NCBI RefSeq assembly: GCF_003148495.1
Contig: NZ_QGGH01000003.1
Coordinates: 620,001 to 684,000 of the forward strand
Length of the DNA stretch: 64,000 bases
From: Mesorhizobium loti
Lineage (GTDB): Bacteria; Pseudomonadota; Alphaproteobacteria; Rhizobiales; Rhizobiaceae
Reading direction: 5' to 3'
The position numbers and the translations under genes are program-made. Shown piece after piece: positions 27,842 through 36,661 of this stretch; position 1 is the first letter of the stretch, and each line of letters starts with the position of its first letter. Under the pieces are notes generated by a model, which worked only from the letters and a program-made list of their open reading frames with translations, was not told the origin of the DNA and made no database searches.

Positions 27842-28774
27842 ATGCTCGACCAGATCAAAGGCCTGCATCACGTCACATCGATGGCCAGGGATGCCCGCCA
27901 GAACAATGAGTTCTTCACCAAAAAGCTCGGCCAGCGCCGGGTCAAGAAGACCGTCAATTTCGACGCGCCTGATGTCTACCACCTTTATTACGGCGACGAG
28001 GCCGGGACGCCCGGTTCGGTGATGACCTATTTTCCGTTCCCCGACATCGGCAAGGGCCGGCATGGCGTCGGCGAAGTCGGCACCACGGTCTACTCGGTGC
28101 CGGAAGGCACGCTCACCTACTGGGAAAAGCGTTTTGCCGATGAGGGCGTCACCGGCCTGTCGCACGAAGAGACATTCGGCGAGAAGCGTCTGGCCTTTGC
28201 CGGACCGGACGGCGACGGCTTCGCGCTGGTCGAGGACAAGGCTGACAGCAGAGCGCCATGGGCGAAAGGTGGTGTTCCCACGGACGAGGCCATCAGAGGC
28301 TTCCACTCGGTGTCGCTCCGGTTGAAGGATGGCGACGCCACTGAGGAGCTGCTGAAGTTCATGGGCTATGAGGAAGTCGACAGGTCCGGCAACGTCAGGC
28401 GGCTGGCGGTGAAGAACGGCAATGGCGCCGATGTCGTCGATATCGAATCGCTGCCGGCTGCTGCCTTCGCCGATCTCGGCGCCGGCTCCGTCCATCACGT
28501 CGCCTTCGCCGTCGAGAATCGCGCCAAGCAGCTCGAAGTGCGCAAGGCGTTGATGGATACCGGCTATGGCGTGACGCCGGTGATCGACCGCGACTATTTC
28601 TGGGCGATCTATTTTCGCACGCCGGGTGGCGTGCTGTTCGAAGTGGCCACCAACGAGCCGGGTTTCGATCGCGATGAGGACACCGCTCATCTCGGCGAGG
28701 CGCTGAAGCTGCCGACGCAGCACCAGCACCTGCGGCCCTATCTCGAACAGCATCTGCAGAAGCTGGAAGGCTGA
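27842..28774 (+). CDS. Ring-cleaving dioxygenase, MhqO/glyoxalase-fold family
   Basis: 310 residues from the ATG at 27842 (AAGGAG upstream). Two vicinal-oxygen-chelate halves: GLHHVTSMARDARQNNEFFTKKLGQRRVKKTVNFD near the start and GFHSVSLRLKDG from about residue 150, with likely metal ligands in LHHVT, VHHVAFAV and GGVLFEVATNEPGF. Proteins of the MhqO class act on quinones/hydroquinones in Bacillus and protect against electrophiles. The esterase gene follows after 4 bp, the same pairing as mhqO-mhqD. Confidence 0.85.
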   Translation: MLDQIKGLHHVTSMARDARQNNEFFTKKLGQRRVKKTVNFDAPDVYHLYYGDEAGTPGSVMTYFPFPDIGKGRHGVGEVGTTVYSVPEGTLTYWEKRFADEGVTGLSHEETFGEKRLAFAGPDGDGFALVEDKADSRAPWAKGGVPTDEAIRGFHSVSLRLKDGDATEELLKFMGYEEVDRSGNVRRLAVKNGNGADVVDIESLPAAAFADLGAGSVHHVAFAVENRAKQLEVRKALMDTGYGVTPVIDRDYFWAIYFRTPGGVLFEVATNEPGFDRDEDTAHLGEALKLPTQHQHLRPYLEQHLQKLEG

Positions 28775-28778
28775 GGTC

Positions 28779-29414
28779 ATGAGCAAGGACGCTTACATCC
28801 ACAAGTTGCTGCCCGGTTCGCCGGGCGGTCCACTGCTGTTCGTCTTCCATGGCACGGGAGCCGATGAGAACCAGCTTCTGTCGCTGGGGCGCGATCTCGC
28901 GCCCCAGGCAACCATCATCTCGCCGCGCGGCGATGTGTCCGAACAAGGTGCTGCGCGCTTCTTTCGCCGTACCGGCGAGGGCGTCTACGACATGGACGAT
29001 CTGGCACGGGCGACGGACAAGATGGCGGGCTTCGTCAAGGCGCATGTCGAGGCGGCCCATGTCGGGGCGGCAAAGCCGTCGATCGTGCTTGGTCTCGGCT
29101 ACTCCAACGGCGCCAACGTCCTGGCCTCGGTGGTGTTTGCGGCACCGGCGCTGTTCGACGCCGCGGTGCTGATGCATCCGCTGATCCCGTTCGAACCGGA
29201 GGTGAAGGGCAGTCTCGCCGGCCGCCATATTCTGCTGACCGCCGGCAAGCGCGATCCGATCTGCCCGCCGAACCTGACGACGCGGCTCGAAGCCTATTTG
29301 CGTGCCGACGGCGCCGATGTCACAGTGGAGTGGCATGAAGGCGGGCACGAGGTGCGGCCAAACGAGATCGAGGCGGCGCGGCGGTTCTTTGCCGATGCTG
29401 CCCAAGGAGTATAG
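28779..29414 (+). CDS. MhqD-like alpha/beta-hydrolase (phospholipase/carboxylesterase family)
   Basis: 211 residues. Catalytic triad visible: Ser109 in GLGYSNGAN (G-x-S-x-G), Asp159 in TAGKRDPICP and His190 in EGGHEV; oxyanion region in FVFHGTGADE. No signal peptide, so cytosolic. It pairs with the ring-cleaving dioxygenase upstream, as in quinone-detoxification operons, and would hydrolyse an ester or ring-cleavage product. Substrate unproven. Confidence 0.85.
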   Translation: MSKDAYIHKLLPGSPGGPLLFVFHGTGADENQLLSLGRDLAPQATIISPRGDVSEQGAARFFRRTGEGVYDMDDLARATDKMAGFVKAHVEAAHVGAAKPSIVLGLGYSNGANVLASVVFAAPALFDAAVLMHPLIPFEPEVKGSLAGRHILLTAGKRDPICPPNLTTRLEAYLRADGADVTVEWHEGGHEVRPNEIEAARRFFADAAQGV

Positions 29415-29416
29415 CG

Positions 29417-29716
29417 ATGCCTGACCAACTGCCTGAGATCGAGCTTGAGGATCGCGGTTCCAAGGGTCGCTATGTCCTGCGCGGGCCCGGTGGCGCCGAG
29501 GCCGAGATGACCTTCACCAAGATCGGCGAGCACCAGATCATCATCGACCATACCGAGGTGCCGGACGCATTTCGTGGCCAGGGTGCCGGGCTTCGGCTCG
29601 TCACCCGCGCCGTCGAGGATGCGCGGGCGGCAGGCAAGAAGATCATCCCGCTCTGCCCCTTCGCCAACGCCCAGTTCCGCCGCCATCAGGAGTGGGCCGA
29701 CGTGCTGAAGCGGTAG
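29417..29716 (+). CDS. Small GNAT-fold N-acetyltransferase (YjdJ/YidJ type)
   Basis: 99 residues, a minimal GNAT. The motif HTEVPDAFRGQGAGLRLVTRAVEDARAAGKKIIPLCPFANAQFRRH contains the acetyl-CoA loop (R-G-x-G-x-G/L) and the typical CPF segment of the COG2388 group. It starts 2 bp after the esterase stop, so it belongs to the same operon. Substrate unknown. Confidence 0.85.
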   Translation: MPDQLPEIELEDRGSKGRYVLRGPGGAEAEMTFTKIGEHQIIIDHTEVPDAFRGQGAGLRLVTRAVEDARAAGKKIIPLCPFANAQFRRHQEWADVLKR

Positions 29717-29752
29717 GATTTTCGTCACCGGGAAACGGCGCGGCAAGTGGCT

Positions 29753-29774
29753 GCCATCCCACCGGGATGGCTTT
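29753..29774 (+). terminator. Hairpin after the GNAT gene
   Basis: GCCATCCC and GGGATGGC form a perfect 8-bp stem with an ACC loop, followed by TTT. It is 37 bp after the GNAT stop and probably ends the dioxygenase-esterase-GNAT operon. Confidence 0.55.
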
Positions 29775-29860
29775 GGCATTTGCGCGGGTGGCACATCCTG
29801 CCTAAGTAGATATGGTGTATCTCAGCCCCCTTGCCGACAAACGAACCGAATGATCCCCGT

Positions 29861-30919
29861 ATGACCGAAACCGACCTCGTTCCCGTCTTCGACGGCCACA
29901 ACGATACGTTGCTCAGACTCTACCAGTCGAAAGACACGGACGTCGAAAAGCTGTTCATCGAGGGGAAATCGGGCGGTCATATCGACCTGCCGCGTGCCAA
30001 GGCCGGTGGCTTTGCCGGCGGCATGTTCGCCATCTTCCCGCCGCCAGTCGAGAAATCCAGGCGCAGCGCCGTTCCCCTGGCGCCGAGCGCTGCCGAGCCG
30101 CTGCCGCCCGAGGTTCCGCGCAATGATGCGCTGGCCTCGACGATCGCGATGGCCTCGATCCTGTTTAGGCTGGAACGGGCCGGAGCGCTCACCGTCTGCC
30201 GCAGTGCCGGCGATGTGCGCAATGCCATGACGCAGGGTTCGATCGCTGCGGTGTTCCACATCGAAGGGGTCGAGGCGATCGATCCCGAGCTCACCATGCT
30301 CGACGTGCTGCACGCAGCCGGCCTGCGCTCGCTTGGCATCGTCTGGAGCCGGCCGAATGCTTTCGGCCACGGCGTGCCGTTCCGCTTTCCGTCCTCGCCC
30401 GACACCGGGCCCGGCCTGACCGATGCGGGCAAGGCGCTGGTCAAGGCCTGCAACCAGCTGAAGATCATGATCGACCTCTCGCATCTCAACGAGAAGGGTT
30501 TTCGCGATGTCGCCGCGCTCAGCGATGCGCCGCTGGTCGCCACCCATTCCAACGTGCATGCGATCTGCGGCCATTCGCGCAATCTCACCGACTGGCAGCT
30601 CGGCGCGATCCGCGAGTCCGGCGGCATGGTCGGACTGAACTTCGCCACAGGCTTCCTGCGCGAGGACGGGCGCATGAATGCCGACACCAGCCTCGACATC
30701 ATGGTGCGCCATGTCGATTCGTTGCTGCAGGCTCTGGGTGAAGACGGCGTCGGCCTCGGCTCCGATTTCGACGGCGCCATGATCCCGGCCGTCATCGGCG
30801 ACGTCGCCGGCCTGCCGAAGCTGATCGATGCCTTGGCGGCACGTGGCTTCGGCCGCGCGCTGATCGAAAAGATCGCCTATCGCAACTGGCTTGGCATGCT
30901 CGAGAAAACGATAGGTTAG
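29861..30919 (+). CDS. Membrane-dipeptidase-family (M19) peptidase
   Basis: 352 residues from the ATG at 29861; the TTG at 29831 has no ribosome site. Zinc-site motifs of renal dipeptidases are present: FDGHNDTLLR near the N-terminus, VFHIEGVEAID (bridging Glu), LSHLNEKGF and ATHSNVHAICGHSRNL, and GLGSDFDGA. No signal peptide, so cytosolic. It converges with a four-gene minus-strand operon containing a GcvT-like demethylase. A dipeptidase of this family also stands next to the glycine-betaine demethylation genes of pseudomonads, which hints at a link to the amine island; its substrate there is unknown. Confidence 0.85.
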   Translation: MTETDLVPVFDGHNDTLLRLYQSKDTDVEKLFIEGKSGGHIDLPRAKAGGFAGGMFAIFPPPVEKSRRSAVPLAPSAAEPLPPEVPRNDALASTIAMASILFRLERAGALTVCRSAGDVRNAMTQGSIAAVFHIEGVEAIDPELTMLDVLHAAGLRSLGIVWSRPNAFGHGVPFRFPSSPDTGPGLTDAGKALVKACNQLKIMIDLSHLNEKGFRDVAALSDAPLVATHSNVHAICGHSRNLTDWQLGAIRESGGMVGLNFATGFLREDGRMNADTSLDIMVRHVDSLLQALGEDGVGLGSDFDGAMIPAVIGDVAGLPKLIDALAARGFGRALIEKIAYRNWLGMLEKTIG

Positions 30920-30925
30920 AACGAC

Positions 30926-31186
30926 TTATTGGAAGCCCATGCGCTTCAGCCAGTCCTTGCCGACACCGCGATCGCGGATGATCGGCAGCGGATCTTCCGA
31001 ATCGAGCCGCGCGCAGATGCGGTAGACTTCGAGCGTCTCGGAGGTCATCTCGTCGCGCTTGTAGAAGAACATGGCGGCGGCATAGCGCGTGCGGCCGGAC
31101 CACTTCTCGCCGAGCGGTGTGTTGACCAGCTCCCACTGTTCGGCGGCTTCCCCATCTTCTTGCTGCTTGTCGGCTTCGTCGGTCAT
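30926..31186 (-). CDS. Conserved small protein of unknown function (86 residues)
   Basis: 86 residues, acidic N-terminus (MTDEADKQQEDGEAAEQ), then a compact region with WELVNTPLGEKWSGRTRYAAAMFFYKRDEM and YRICARLDSEDPLPIIRD. No signal, membrane helix or metal site. It begins 2 bp after the aminomethyltransferase, the last gene of the oxidoreductase operon, so it is probably an accessory or subunit of that enzyme set. No family recognised. Confidence 0.75.
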   Translation of the reverse strand: MTDEADKQQEDGEAAEQWELVNTPLGEKWSGRTRYAAAMFFYKRDEMTSETLEVYRICARLDSEDPLPIIRDRGVGKDWLKRMGFQ

Positions 31187-31188
31187 GA

Positions 31189-32463
31189 TCAGAAGTCCGC
31201 CGGCGGATTGGCAGTGCGGCGGTCGAGCTTGATGAACGGACGCGCCACCACCTTGGCTCGCTTCATCAGCTTCTGATACTGCAGCTCGCGCATGGCGTAG
31301 ATCTCGACCCAGAGGTCCTCGACCATGGTATCACCGTATGGCCGCGCCAGCGAGGCGATGGCGATGTTGCGCTTGGCCATCGGCGACCACATGGCGGCGC
31401 TGACCAGGCCAACCTCGTGGGCTTTCTTGTGGTAGACGATGGCGTGTTCGGCAGGGATGTTGCCTTCGATCTCCAGCCCGACCAGCACATAGCGCAATTT
31501 GCGTTTCGCTCTCGCCTCGAGGATGGCACGGCGGCCATTGAAATGGCCCTTTTCCAGATCGATCATGAAGCCGAGCCCGATCTCGTCGGGCATGCGCAGG
31601 CGGTCGGCGCGGATGGCGTGCTCGGCGGTTGTGAAATCCGCATTGGCAACGATCAGCCCTGCCTCCAGACGGGCGCGGTTGAGCGCGGTGTAGCCGATGG
31701 CGCGGATGCCGCGCAGGTCGCCCGATGTCATCAGCCGGTCCCACAGGCTCAGCGCCATGTCGGCTGAAACGAACAGCTCGTAGCCGAGATCGCCGGTGAA
31801 GCCGGTGCGCGAGATGGTGACCTGGGTGTTTCCTTGGGGGCCGCCATCATGCGGGAAGTCGGCGAGGTCGAATATTTTCAGCCTCTCGACGCCGGCAAAG
31901 CCAGCATCGCGCAGCACCGCAAAGGAGGTCGGGCCTTGCAAGGCGAGGCCGGCCACCGCCTCAGTCTCTTCCTCAACGATCACATCGAAACCGACGGCGC
32001 TGTCGAGCAGCCAAGGCAGATGCCGCTCTTGCGAACACAGCCGGAAGCGGGTCGGCGACAGACGGAACAGTGTGCCGTCATCGAGGACGAAACCCTCGTC
32101 GTCGCACCAGGCTGTGTAGTGGACGCGGCCGGGCCTGAGCTTGGTGACATCGCGCAGCGTCACGCGGTTGAGCAAGGCTTCGGCCTCCGGCCCCTCGATC
32201 CGGTATTTGGTCATCGGCGAAATGTCGAACAGGGCCGCCTGGCTGCGGATGGCGAAGTATTCAAGCTCCTCGTCCCACAGCGAGTGGGGGGCGCGGTAAC
32301 CGGCCCAATTGTACCAGTCCTGGGTTCTGGCCAGCGCGTCGATGCGCGGCTGGAATGGCGTGCCCAGACGCAGCGTGTGGAAATGAGCCTGTGCTGCGAT
32401 GCGGGCGGAAACGGGCGCGCCGGCTGCCTTTGCGACGGGTTTCTTCTTGGTTGCCTGGGCCAT
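31189..32463 (-). CDS. GcvT-family aminomethyltransferase / THF-dependent demethylase
   Basis: 424 residues. The fold follows GcvT, DmdA and the C-terminal half of dimethylglycine oxidase: NWAGYRAPHSLWDEELEYFAIRSQAALFDISPMTKY at the start, TGFTGDLGYELFV in the middle (folate-site region) and a C-terminal barrel. These enzymes move a methyl or methylene group from an amine or sulfonium to tetrahydrofolate. An N-terminal Lys/Ala-rich extension of about 25 residues is unusual. It is 3 bp after an FAD oxidoreductase gene, suggesting that demethylation is coupled to oxidation. Substrate unknown; not glycine cleavage, as gcvH and gcvP are absent. Confidence 0.85.
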   Translation of the reverse strand: MAQATKKKPVAKAAGAPVSARIAAQAHFHTLRLGTPFQPRIDALARTQDWYNWAGYRAPHSLWDEELEYFAIRSQAALFDISPMTKYRIEGPEAEALLNRVTLRDVTKLRPGRVHYTAWCDDEGFVLDDGTLFRLSPTRFRLCSQERHLPWLLDSAVGFDVIVEEETEAVAGLALQGPTSFAVLRDAGFAGVERLKIFDLADFPHDGGPQGNTQVTISRTGFTGDLGYELFVSADMALSLWDRLMTSGDLRGIRAIGYTALNRARLEAGLIVANADFTTAEHAIRADRLRMPDEIGLGFMIDLEKGHFNGRRAILEARAKRKLRYVLVGLEIEGNIPAEHAIVYHKKAHEVGLVSAAMWSPMAKRNIAIASLARPYGDTMVEDLWVEIYAMRELQYQKLMKRAKVVARPFIKLDRRTANPPADF

Positions 32464-32466
32464 GGC

Positions 32467-34032
32467 CTATCCCTTCATCGCGATGATGCGTCGTGCGGCG
32501 TTGAGGCCAGGTGCGCCGGAGACGCCGCCGCCGGGATGCGAGCCAGCGCCGGCCAGGAACAGCCCATCGATCGGCGTGTCGTAGCCGGACCAGCCGGAGA
32601 CGGGGCGCGAGACCAGCATCTGGTCAGCCTGCAATTCGCCATGATGCCAATGGCCGCCCGGCATGCGATAGCGCGTCTCGATATCGGCCGGCGTCAAAAG
32701 CTCGGCGTGGATCACGCTCTTGCCGATGCCGGGCGCGTAGGACTCGAGCTGCGCCATAACAGCCTTGAGGAATTTCGGCTTGCCGGCATCCCAACCCTCC
32801 TTCAGCGCATAGGGAGCGTATTGCAGGACCGCCGACAGCACGCAGGCGCCGCTGGGTGCGAGTGACGGGTCGGCGAGGCTTGGCAGCGTGATCTCCATCA
32901 CCGGCTCCGGCGAGAACTCGCCATATTTGGAGGGATTGAAGGCGCGCTCCACGTGATCGGGCGAGGGGGCGATGACCAGCCGGCCCTTGTGGCCGGCGGC
33001 ATCGACACCGGTGAATTGCGGCGGCCGGTCGAGCGCCAGATTGAGCTTGGCCGTATCGCCCTTCATGCGAATGTTCTTCACCTTGCGCACGAAACCAGTG
33101 TCGATCTCGCGCGGTCCGACGAGGTCGAGGAAAGTCGTCGCCGGATTGATGGCGGAGACGATCGTGCTCGCGTGCATCACCTCGCCATTGTCGAGCGCGA
33201 CACCGGCGGCGCGGCCTTTCTCGACGATGATTTTTGCCACGGGCGCCAATGTGCGGATTTCGACGCCGGCCTTCTCCGCCGAGGCACGGATGGCAGTGAC
33301 GACCGCGCCCATGCCGCCTTGCGGCAGGACCTGCGCGCCGGCCGCACCATCGGTCTCGCCGGCCAGCCGATAGTAGAGGCCGAGCAATGAGGTTGGCGAG
33401 CGCGGACCGAGATGGCTGCCCAGCGTTGCGTCGAAAGCCAGCAGGCCCTTCAGCCTGATGTCGGTGAGCTGTTCATCCAGCAGGTCGGCAACGTTCATCA
33501 ACAGCACGCGCAGGAAGTCGCGCATGTCTTCCTTGCCAAGTTTCTTCAACGCCAGCGCGGTCTGGCCGAGTGAAACGGTTTCCAGCAGCGACATGCCGGC
33601 GAGATCGGGCGGCCGGCGGTAGAGGAACGGCTTCAGGATGCCGGCATAGCGCAGCAGCTGCGCGCGCAGTCCCTTCCAGGCCGATTGCTCGGACGAACTG
33701 GCGCCAGTCAGCACCTCGCCATAGGCGCCATGCAGGACAAGCGGCGGGCCGTCTTTCGACAGCGCCACCGACGGCATGAAGTCGGCGCGACCAAATTGCA
33801 GCCCGTGCTTTTCCAGCTCCAGCGTCTTCACCACGTCGGGATGCAGCCGGTTCAGCAGATGGGCAATGGAGGATGCGCGAAAGCCGGGCGCGAATTCTTC
33901 GGTGCGCGCGGCGCCGCCGACTTCGCTTCCGGCTTCCAGCACCAGCACCTTGCGGCCGGCTTTGGCCAGCGTGGCAGCAGCGACGAGGCCATTGTGGCCG
34001 CCGCCAATGATGATTGCGTCAAATGACGTCAT
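32467..34032 (-). CDS. FAD-dependent oxidoreductase, CrtI/PYROXD2-like (second copy)
   Basis: 521 residues. N-terminal dinucleotide fold FDAIIIGGGHNGLVAAATLAKAG with the following VLEAGSEVGGAARTEE; the C-terminal FAD signature IDGLFLAGAGSHPGGGVSGAPGLNAAR is typical of the phytoene-desaturase-like PYROXD2 group. Soluble. It starts 14 bp before the end of the upstream paralogue (34019-35638). The two share fold and end motifs but differ much in the substrate-domain middle, so two successive or alternative amine oxidations are possible. Confidence 0.88.
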   Translation of the reverse strand: MTSFDAIIIGGGHNGLVAAATLAKAGRKVLVLEAGSEVGGAARTEEFAPGFRASSIAHLLNRLHPDVVKTLELEKHGLQFGRADFMPSVALSKDGPPLVLHGAYGEVLTGASSSEQSAWKGLRAQLLRYAGILKPFLYRRPPDLAGMSLLETVSLGQTALALKKLGKEDMRDFLRVLLMNVADLLDEQLTDIRLKGLLAFDATLGSHLGPRSPTSLLGLYYRLAGETDGAAGAQVLPQGGMGAVVTAIRASAEKAGVEIRTLAPVAKIIVEKGRAAGVALDNGEVMHASTIVSAINPATTFLDLVGPREIDTGFVRKVKNIRMKGDTAKLNLALDRPPQFTGVDAAGHKGRLVIAPSPDHVERAFNPSKYGEFSPEPVMEITLPSLADPSLAPSGACVLSAVLQYAPYALKEGWDAGKPKFLKAVMAQLESYAPGIGKSVIHAELLTPADIETRYRMPGGHWHHGELQADQMLVSRPVSGWSGYDTPIDGLFLAGAGSHPGGGVSGAPGLNAARRIIAMKG

Positions 34033-35638
34033 GGGCCGGGCTCATGTGGGAGGTCGACTTGGCGAGATCGCGCAGGATTTCCGCCGCGGCATTGCGGCCG
34101 GGCGCACCCATGACGCCGCCGCCGGGATGGGTCGAGGAGCCGCACATATAGAGCCCATCGACCGGCGAACGGTACTGCGCGTAGCCCGGAACCGGACGGT
34201 TGAACAAAAGCTGGTCGAAGGTCAATTCGCCCTGGAAGATGTTGCCCTCGGTGAGGCCGACTTCCGCCTCGATCTCGCGCGGCGTGCGCACCTCCATGTG
34301 GACGATGCGGTCGCGGAAGCTAGGCGAGTATTCAGCGATCTGGGCAATCACGCTTTCGGCGAAGCCGTCGCGATCGGCATCGGTCCACTCGCGGCCGCCG
34401 ATCTTGGGCGGGGCGTATTGCACGAAGCAGCTCATGAAATGCTTGCCGGGCGGCGCCATGGTCGGGTCGAGTGTCGTCGGGATGACCATGTCGAGGAAGG
34501 GATCGACCGACCAGCGCCCGGCCTTCCAGTCGTCATAGGCGCGCTCCATTCGCTCCATCGAATCGGTGAAATGCATGTCGCCGCGATAGACCGGCGAATC
34601 CTTCGGCAGCGCTGGGAATTCCGGCAGCGAATCGAGCGCGATGTTGACCTTGCCGGACGAGCCGCGGATCTTGAAGTTCCTCACCCGGCGCAGGAAGATC
34701 TCGGGCAGTTCCTTTTCCTCGACCAGCTTGAGGAAGGTGCGCTTCACGTCGGCGTTGGAGACGACGAGCTTGCCGTAAATCTCCTCGCCGCCGGCCAGCA
34801 CCACGCCTTTGACCTTGCCGCGCTTGACCAGCACACGGTCGACCTCGGCGCCGGTGCGGATGGTTCCGCCCGACGCCTTGAAGGATGCCGCGAGTGCCTT
34901 GGTGACGGCGCCCATGCCGCCGCGCGCATAGCCCCAGGCACCGACCGAGCCGTCGACCTCGCCCATATAGTGGTGCAAAAGCACGTAAGCCGTGCCGGGC
35001 GACATCGGCCCGAGCGCGGTGCCGATGATGCCGGACAAAGCGAAGTTCGCCTTGATGACATCGGTCTCGAAATACTCGTCGAGGAACTCCGAGATCGACA
35101 TGGTCCAGAAGCGCAGCGTCAGCGCCATTTCCTGCGCCGACAGGCCGGCGAATTTCTTGCCGAGATAGAGCAGTTCGCCGAGGTCGCGCGGCCGCAGGCT
35201 GGTCGGGTCGGGCGCGGTACGCATCAACAGCGGCTGGATGAAGCGGCACTGCCGCGTCACGTCGCGGGCATAGCGGTCATAGGCTTCCGCATCGCGCTTG
35301 GAGAAGCGGGCGAATTCGCGCCGGTGCGCATCGCGGTCGCGGTAGTTGGCGAGGTAGTCGCCATCCCGGGTGAACACCGCGCCGCCCTCGTATGAGATGA
35401 CCTGCAGGCCGAAGCGAGGCAGTTCGAGGTCGCGCATGATCTCAGGGCGAAACAGCGAGCAGACATAGGAGCAGTTGGAGTAGAGGAAGCCCGGTGTCAG
35501 TTCCCTGCTCGTGGCGGCACCGCCGACCCAGTCGTTCTTCTCGACCACCAGCACGTCGAGGCCGGCGCGCTGCAGGTAGCAGGCGTTGACCAGTCCGTTG
35601 TGCCCGCCGCCGATGATGATCGCATCCCAAGCTTTCAT
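34019..35638 (-). CDS. FAD-dependent oxidoreductase, CrtI/PYROXD2-like (first copy)
   Basis: 539 residues. Dinucleotide fold WDAIIIGGGHNGLVNACYLQRAG, VVEKNDWVGGAATSRE, and the C-terminal VDGLYMCGSSTHPGGGVMGAPGRNAA. First gene of the operon oxidoreductase-oxidoreductase-GcvT-like-86-residue protein. It is transcribed divergently from the methyltransferase-TetR pair; the 201-bp gap has a weak version of the operator seen at the Rieske and transporter genes. Function is probably oxidation of a small amine or its intermediate; the family has few tested members. Confidence 0.88.
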   Translation of the reverse strand: MKAWDAIIIGGGHNGLVNACYLQRAGLDVLVVEKNDWVGGAATSRELTPGFLYSNCSYVCSLFRPEIMRDLELPRFGLQVISYEGGAVFTRDGDYLANYRDRDAHRREFARFSKRDAEAYDRYARDVTRQCRFIQPLLMRTAPDPTSLRPRDLGELLYLGKKFAGLSAQEMALTLRFWTMSISEFLDEYFETDVIKANFALSGIIGTALGPMSPGTAYVLLHHYMGEVDGSVGAWGYARGGMGAVTKALAASFKASGGTIRTGAEVDRVLVKRGKVKGVVLAGGEEIYGKLVVSNADVKRTFLKLVEEKELPEIFLRRVRNFKIRGSSGKVNIALDSLPEFPALPKDSPVYRGDMHFTDSMERMERAYDDWKAGRWSVDPFLDMVIPTTLDPTMAPPGKHFMSCFVQYAPPKIGGREWTDADRDGFAESVIAQIAEYSPSFRDRIVHMEVRTPREIEAEVGLTEGNIFQGELTFDQLLFNRPVPGYAQYRSPVDGLYMCGSSTHPGGGVMGAPGRNAAAEILRDLAKSTSHMSPAHDVI

Positions 35639-35737
35639 TTTGGCCCAGTCTTCCCGCGCGACCCGCTCTTCATTTTTGCGTGATCTGTTCCCGAATGCGC
35701 GGAATTTGGCACGGTATCAGCCATTCTGTCCAGTCAT

Positions 35738-35755
35738 ACTGAATGAATGTTCAAC
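35738..35755. promoter_or_regulatory. Weak BetI-like operator, oxidoreductase/methyltransferase gap
   Basis: ACTGAATGAATGTTCAAC keeps 11 of 14 informative positions of the pattern ATTGAAY-N4-ATTCAAW found at 43931 and 47663. It lies between the divergent oxidoreductase and methyltransferase genes. Confidence 0.4.
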
Positions 35756-35839
35756 AAATGGTGTTGCGTTTTCTCAGCCTTGAGATACGCTTTGCGGGCT
35801 TTCCAAAGTGCTTAAATCGGCTGACGGGGACGACATCCG

Positions 35840-36634
35840 ATGATTGAGACGGCAGATGCCGAGCCGGAGTATGACGACACTACCATCCGCTTCCTCGAGT
35901 TGCTGTGGGGCGACGGCTATCTGTCGCCGGGAGGCCCGGACGAGGTCGACCGGGTGGTTGAAGGGCTTTCGCTCAAGGACAAGACGATCCTCGATATCGG
36001 CTGCGGCTCCGGCGGCATCACGCTGCATCTGGTCGAGCGCCACGGCGCCGCTCACGCTACCGGCTTCGATGTCGAACAGCCGGTGATCGAAACGGCGAGG
36101 CAGCGAGCCGCCGCGCGTGGGCTCGCGGATCGTGTCAGCTTTATCCAGGCGCCACCGGGACCGCTGCCTTTCGCCGATTGCTCCTTCGATGTCGTCTTCT
36201 CCAAGGATGCGTTGCTGCACGTGCTAGACAAGGACGCGCTGTTTGCAGAAATCTTCCGGGTTCTCAGGCCGGGCGGCGTCTTTGCCGCCTCCAACTGGAT
36301 GATCTCACATGACGGCGAACCGTCACCCGAGATGAGGGCCTATATCGCGGCGGAAGGGCTGTCCTTCGCCATGGCATCGCCGGCGCGCTATGCGCAGGCG
36401 ATGCGTAGCGCCGGCTTTGCCGATGTCACTGCCAGGGATCGCAATCCCTGGTATCGCGACGTCGCGCGCGGTGAGCTGGAAAAGCTGAAAGGGCCGCTCT
36501 ACCCGATGGTCGCCGCCGAGGTTGGCGCAGCCTATGTCGACAAGAACATACGAACCTGGGAAGCCATGCAGAAGGTGCTTGACAGTGGTGAGCACCGTCC
36601 CACTCATCTTCGCGGTCGAAAGCCGGTTGGATAG
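35840..36634 (+). CDS. Class I SAM-dependent methyltransferase, phosphoethanolamine-methyltransferase-like
   Basis: 264 residues. SAM motif I is [24 protein letters not shown] (about 50-73), followed by the acidic loop [11 protein letters not shown] and motif [21 protein letters not shown], the region that in plant and nematode PMT enzymes (N-methylation of phosphoethanolamine) is similar. Soluble. The regulator gene begins 27 bp after its stop. In an island of demethylation genes an N-methyltransferase is odd; it could recycle or detoxify an amine, or modify a different substrate. Confidence 0.8.
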   Translation: MIETADAEPEYDDTTIRFLELLWGDGYLSPGGPDEVDRVVEGLSLKDKTILDIGCGSGGITLHLVERHGAAHATGFDVEQPVIETARQRAAARGLADRVSFIQAPPGPLPFADCSFDVVFSKDALLHVLDKDALFAEIFRVLRPGGVFAASNWMISHDGEPSPEMRAYIAAEGLSFAMASPARYAQAMRSAGFADVTARDRNPWYRDVARGELEKLKGPLYPMVAAEVGAAYVDKNIRTWEAMQKVLDSGEHRPTHLRGRKPVG

Positions 36635-36661
36635 CCGGCGATGCTGGAGACCATCAGACCC

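Noticed and set aside
33776..35395. 539-codon open frame on the plus strand
   Set aside because: Antisense to the two FAD oxidoreductase genes; no domain and no ribosome site.
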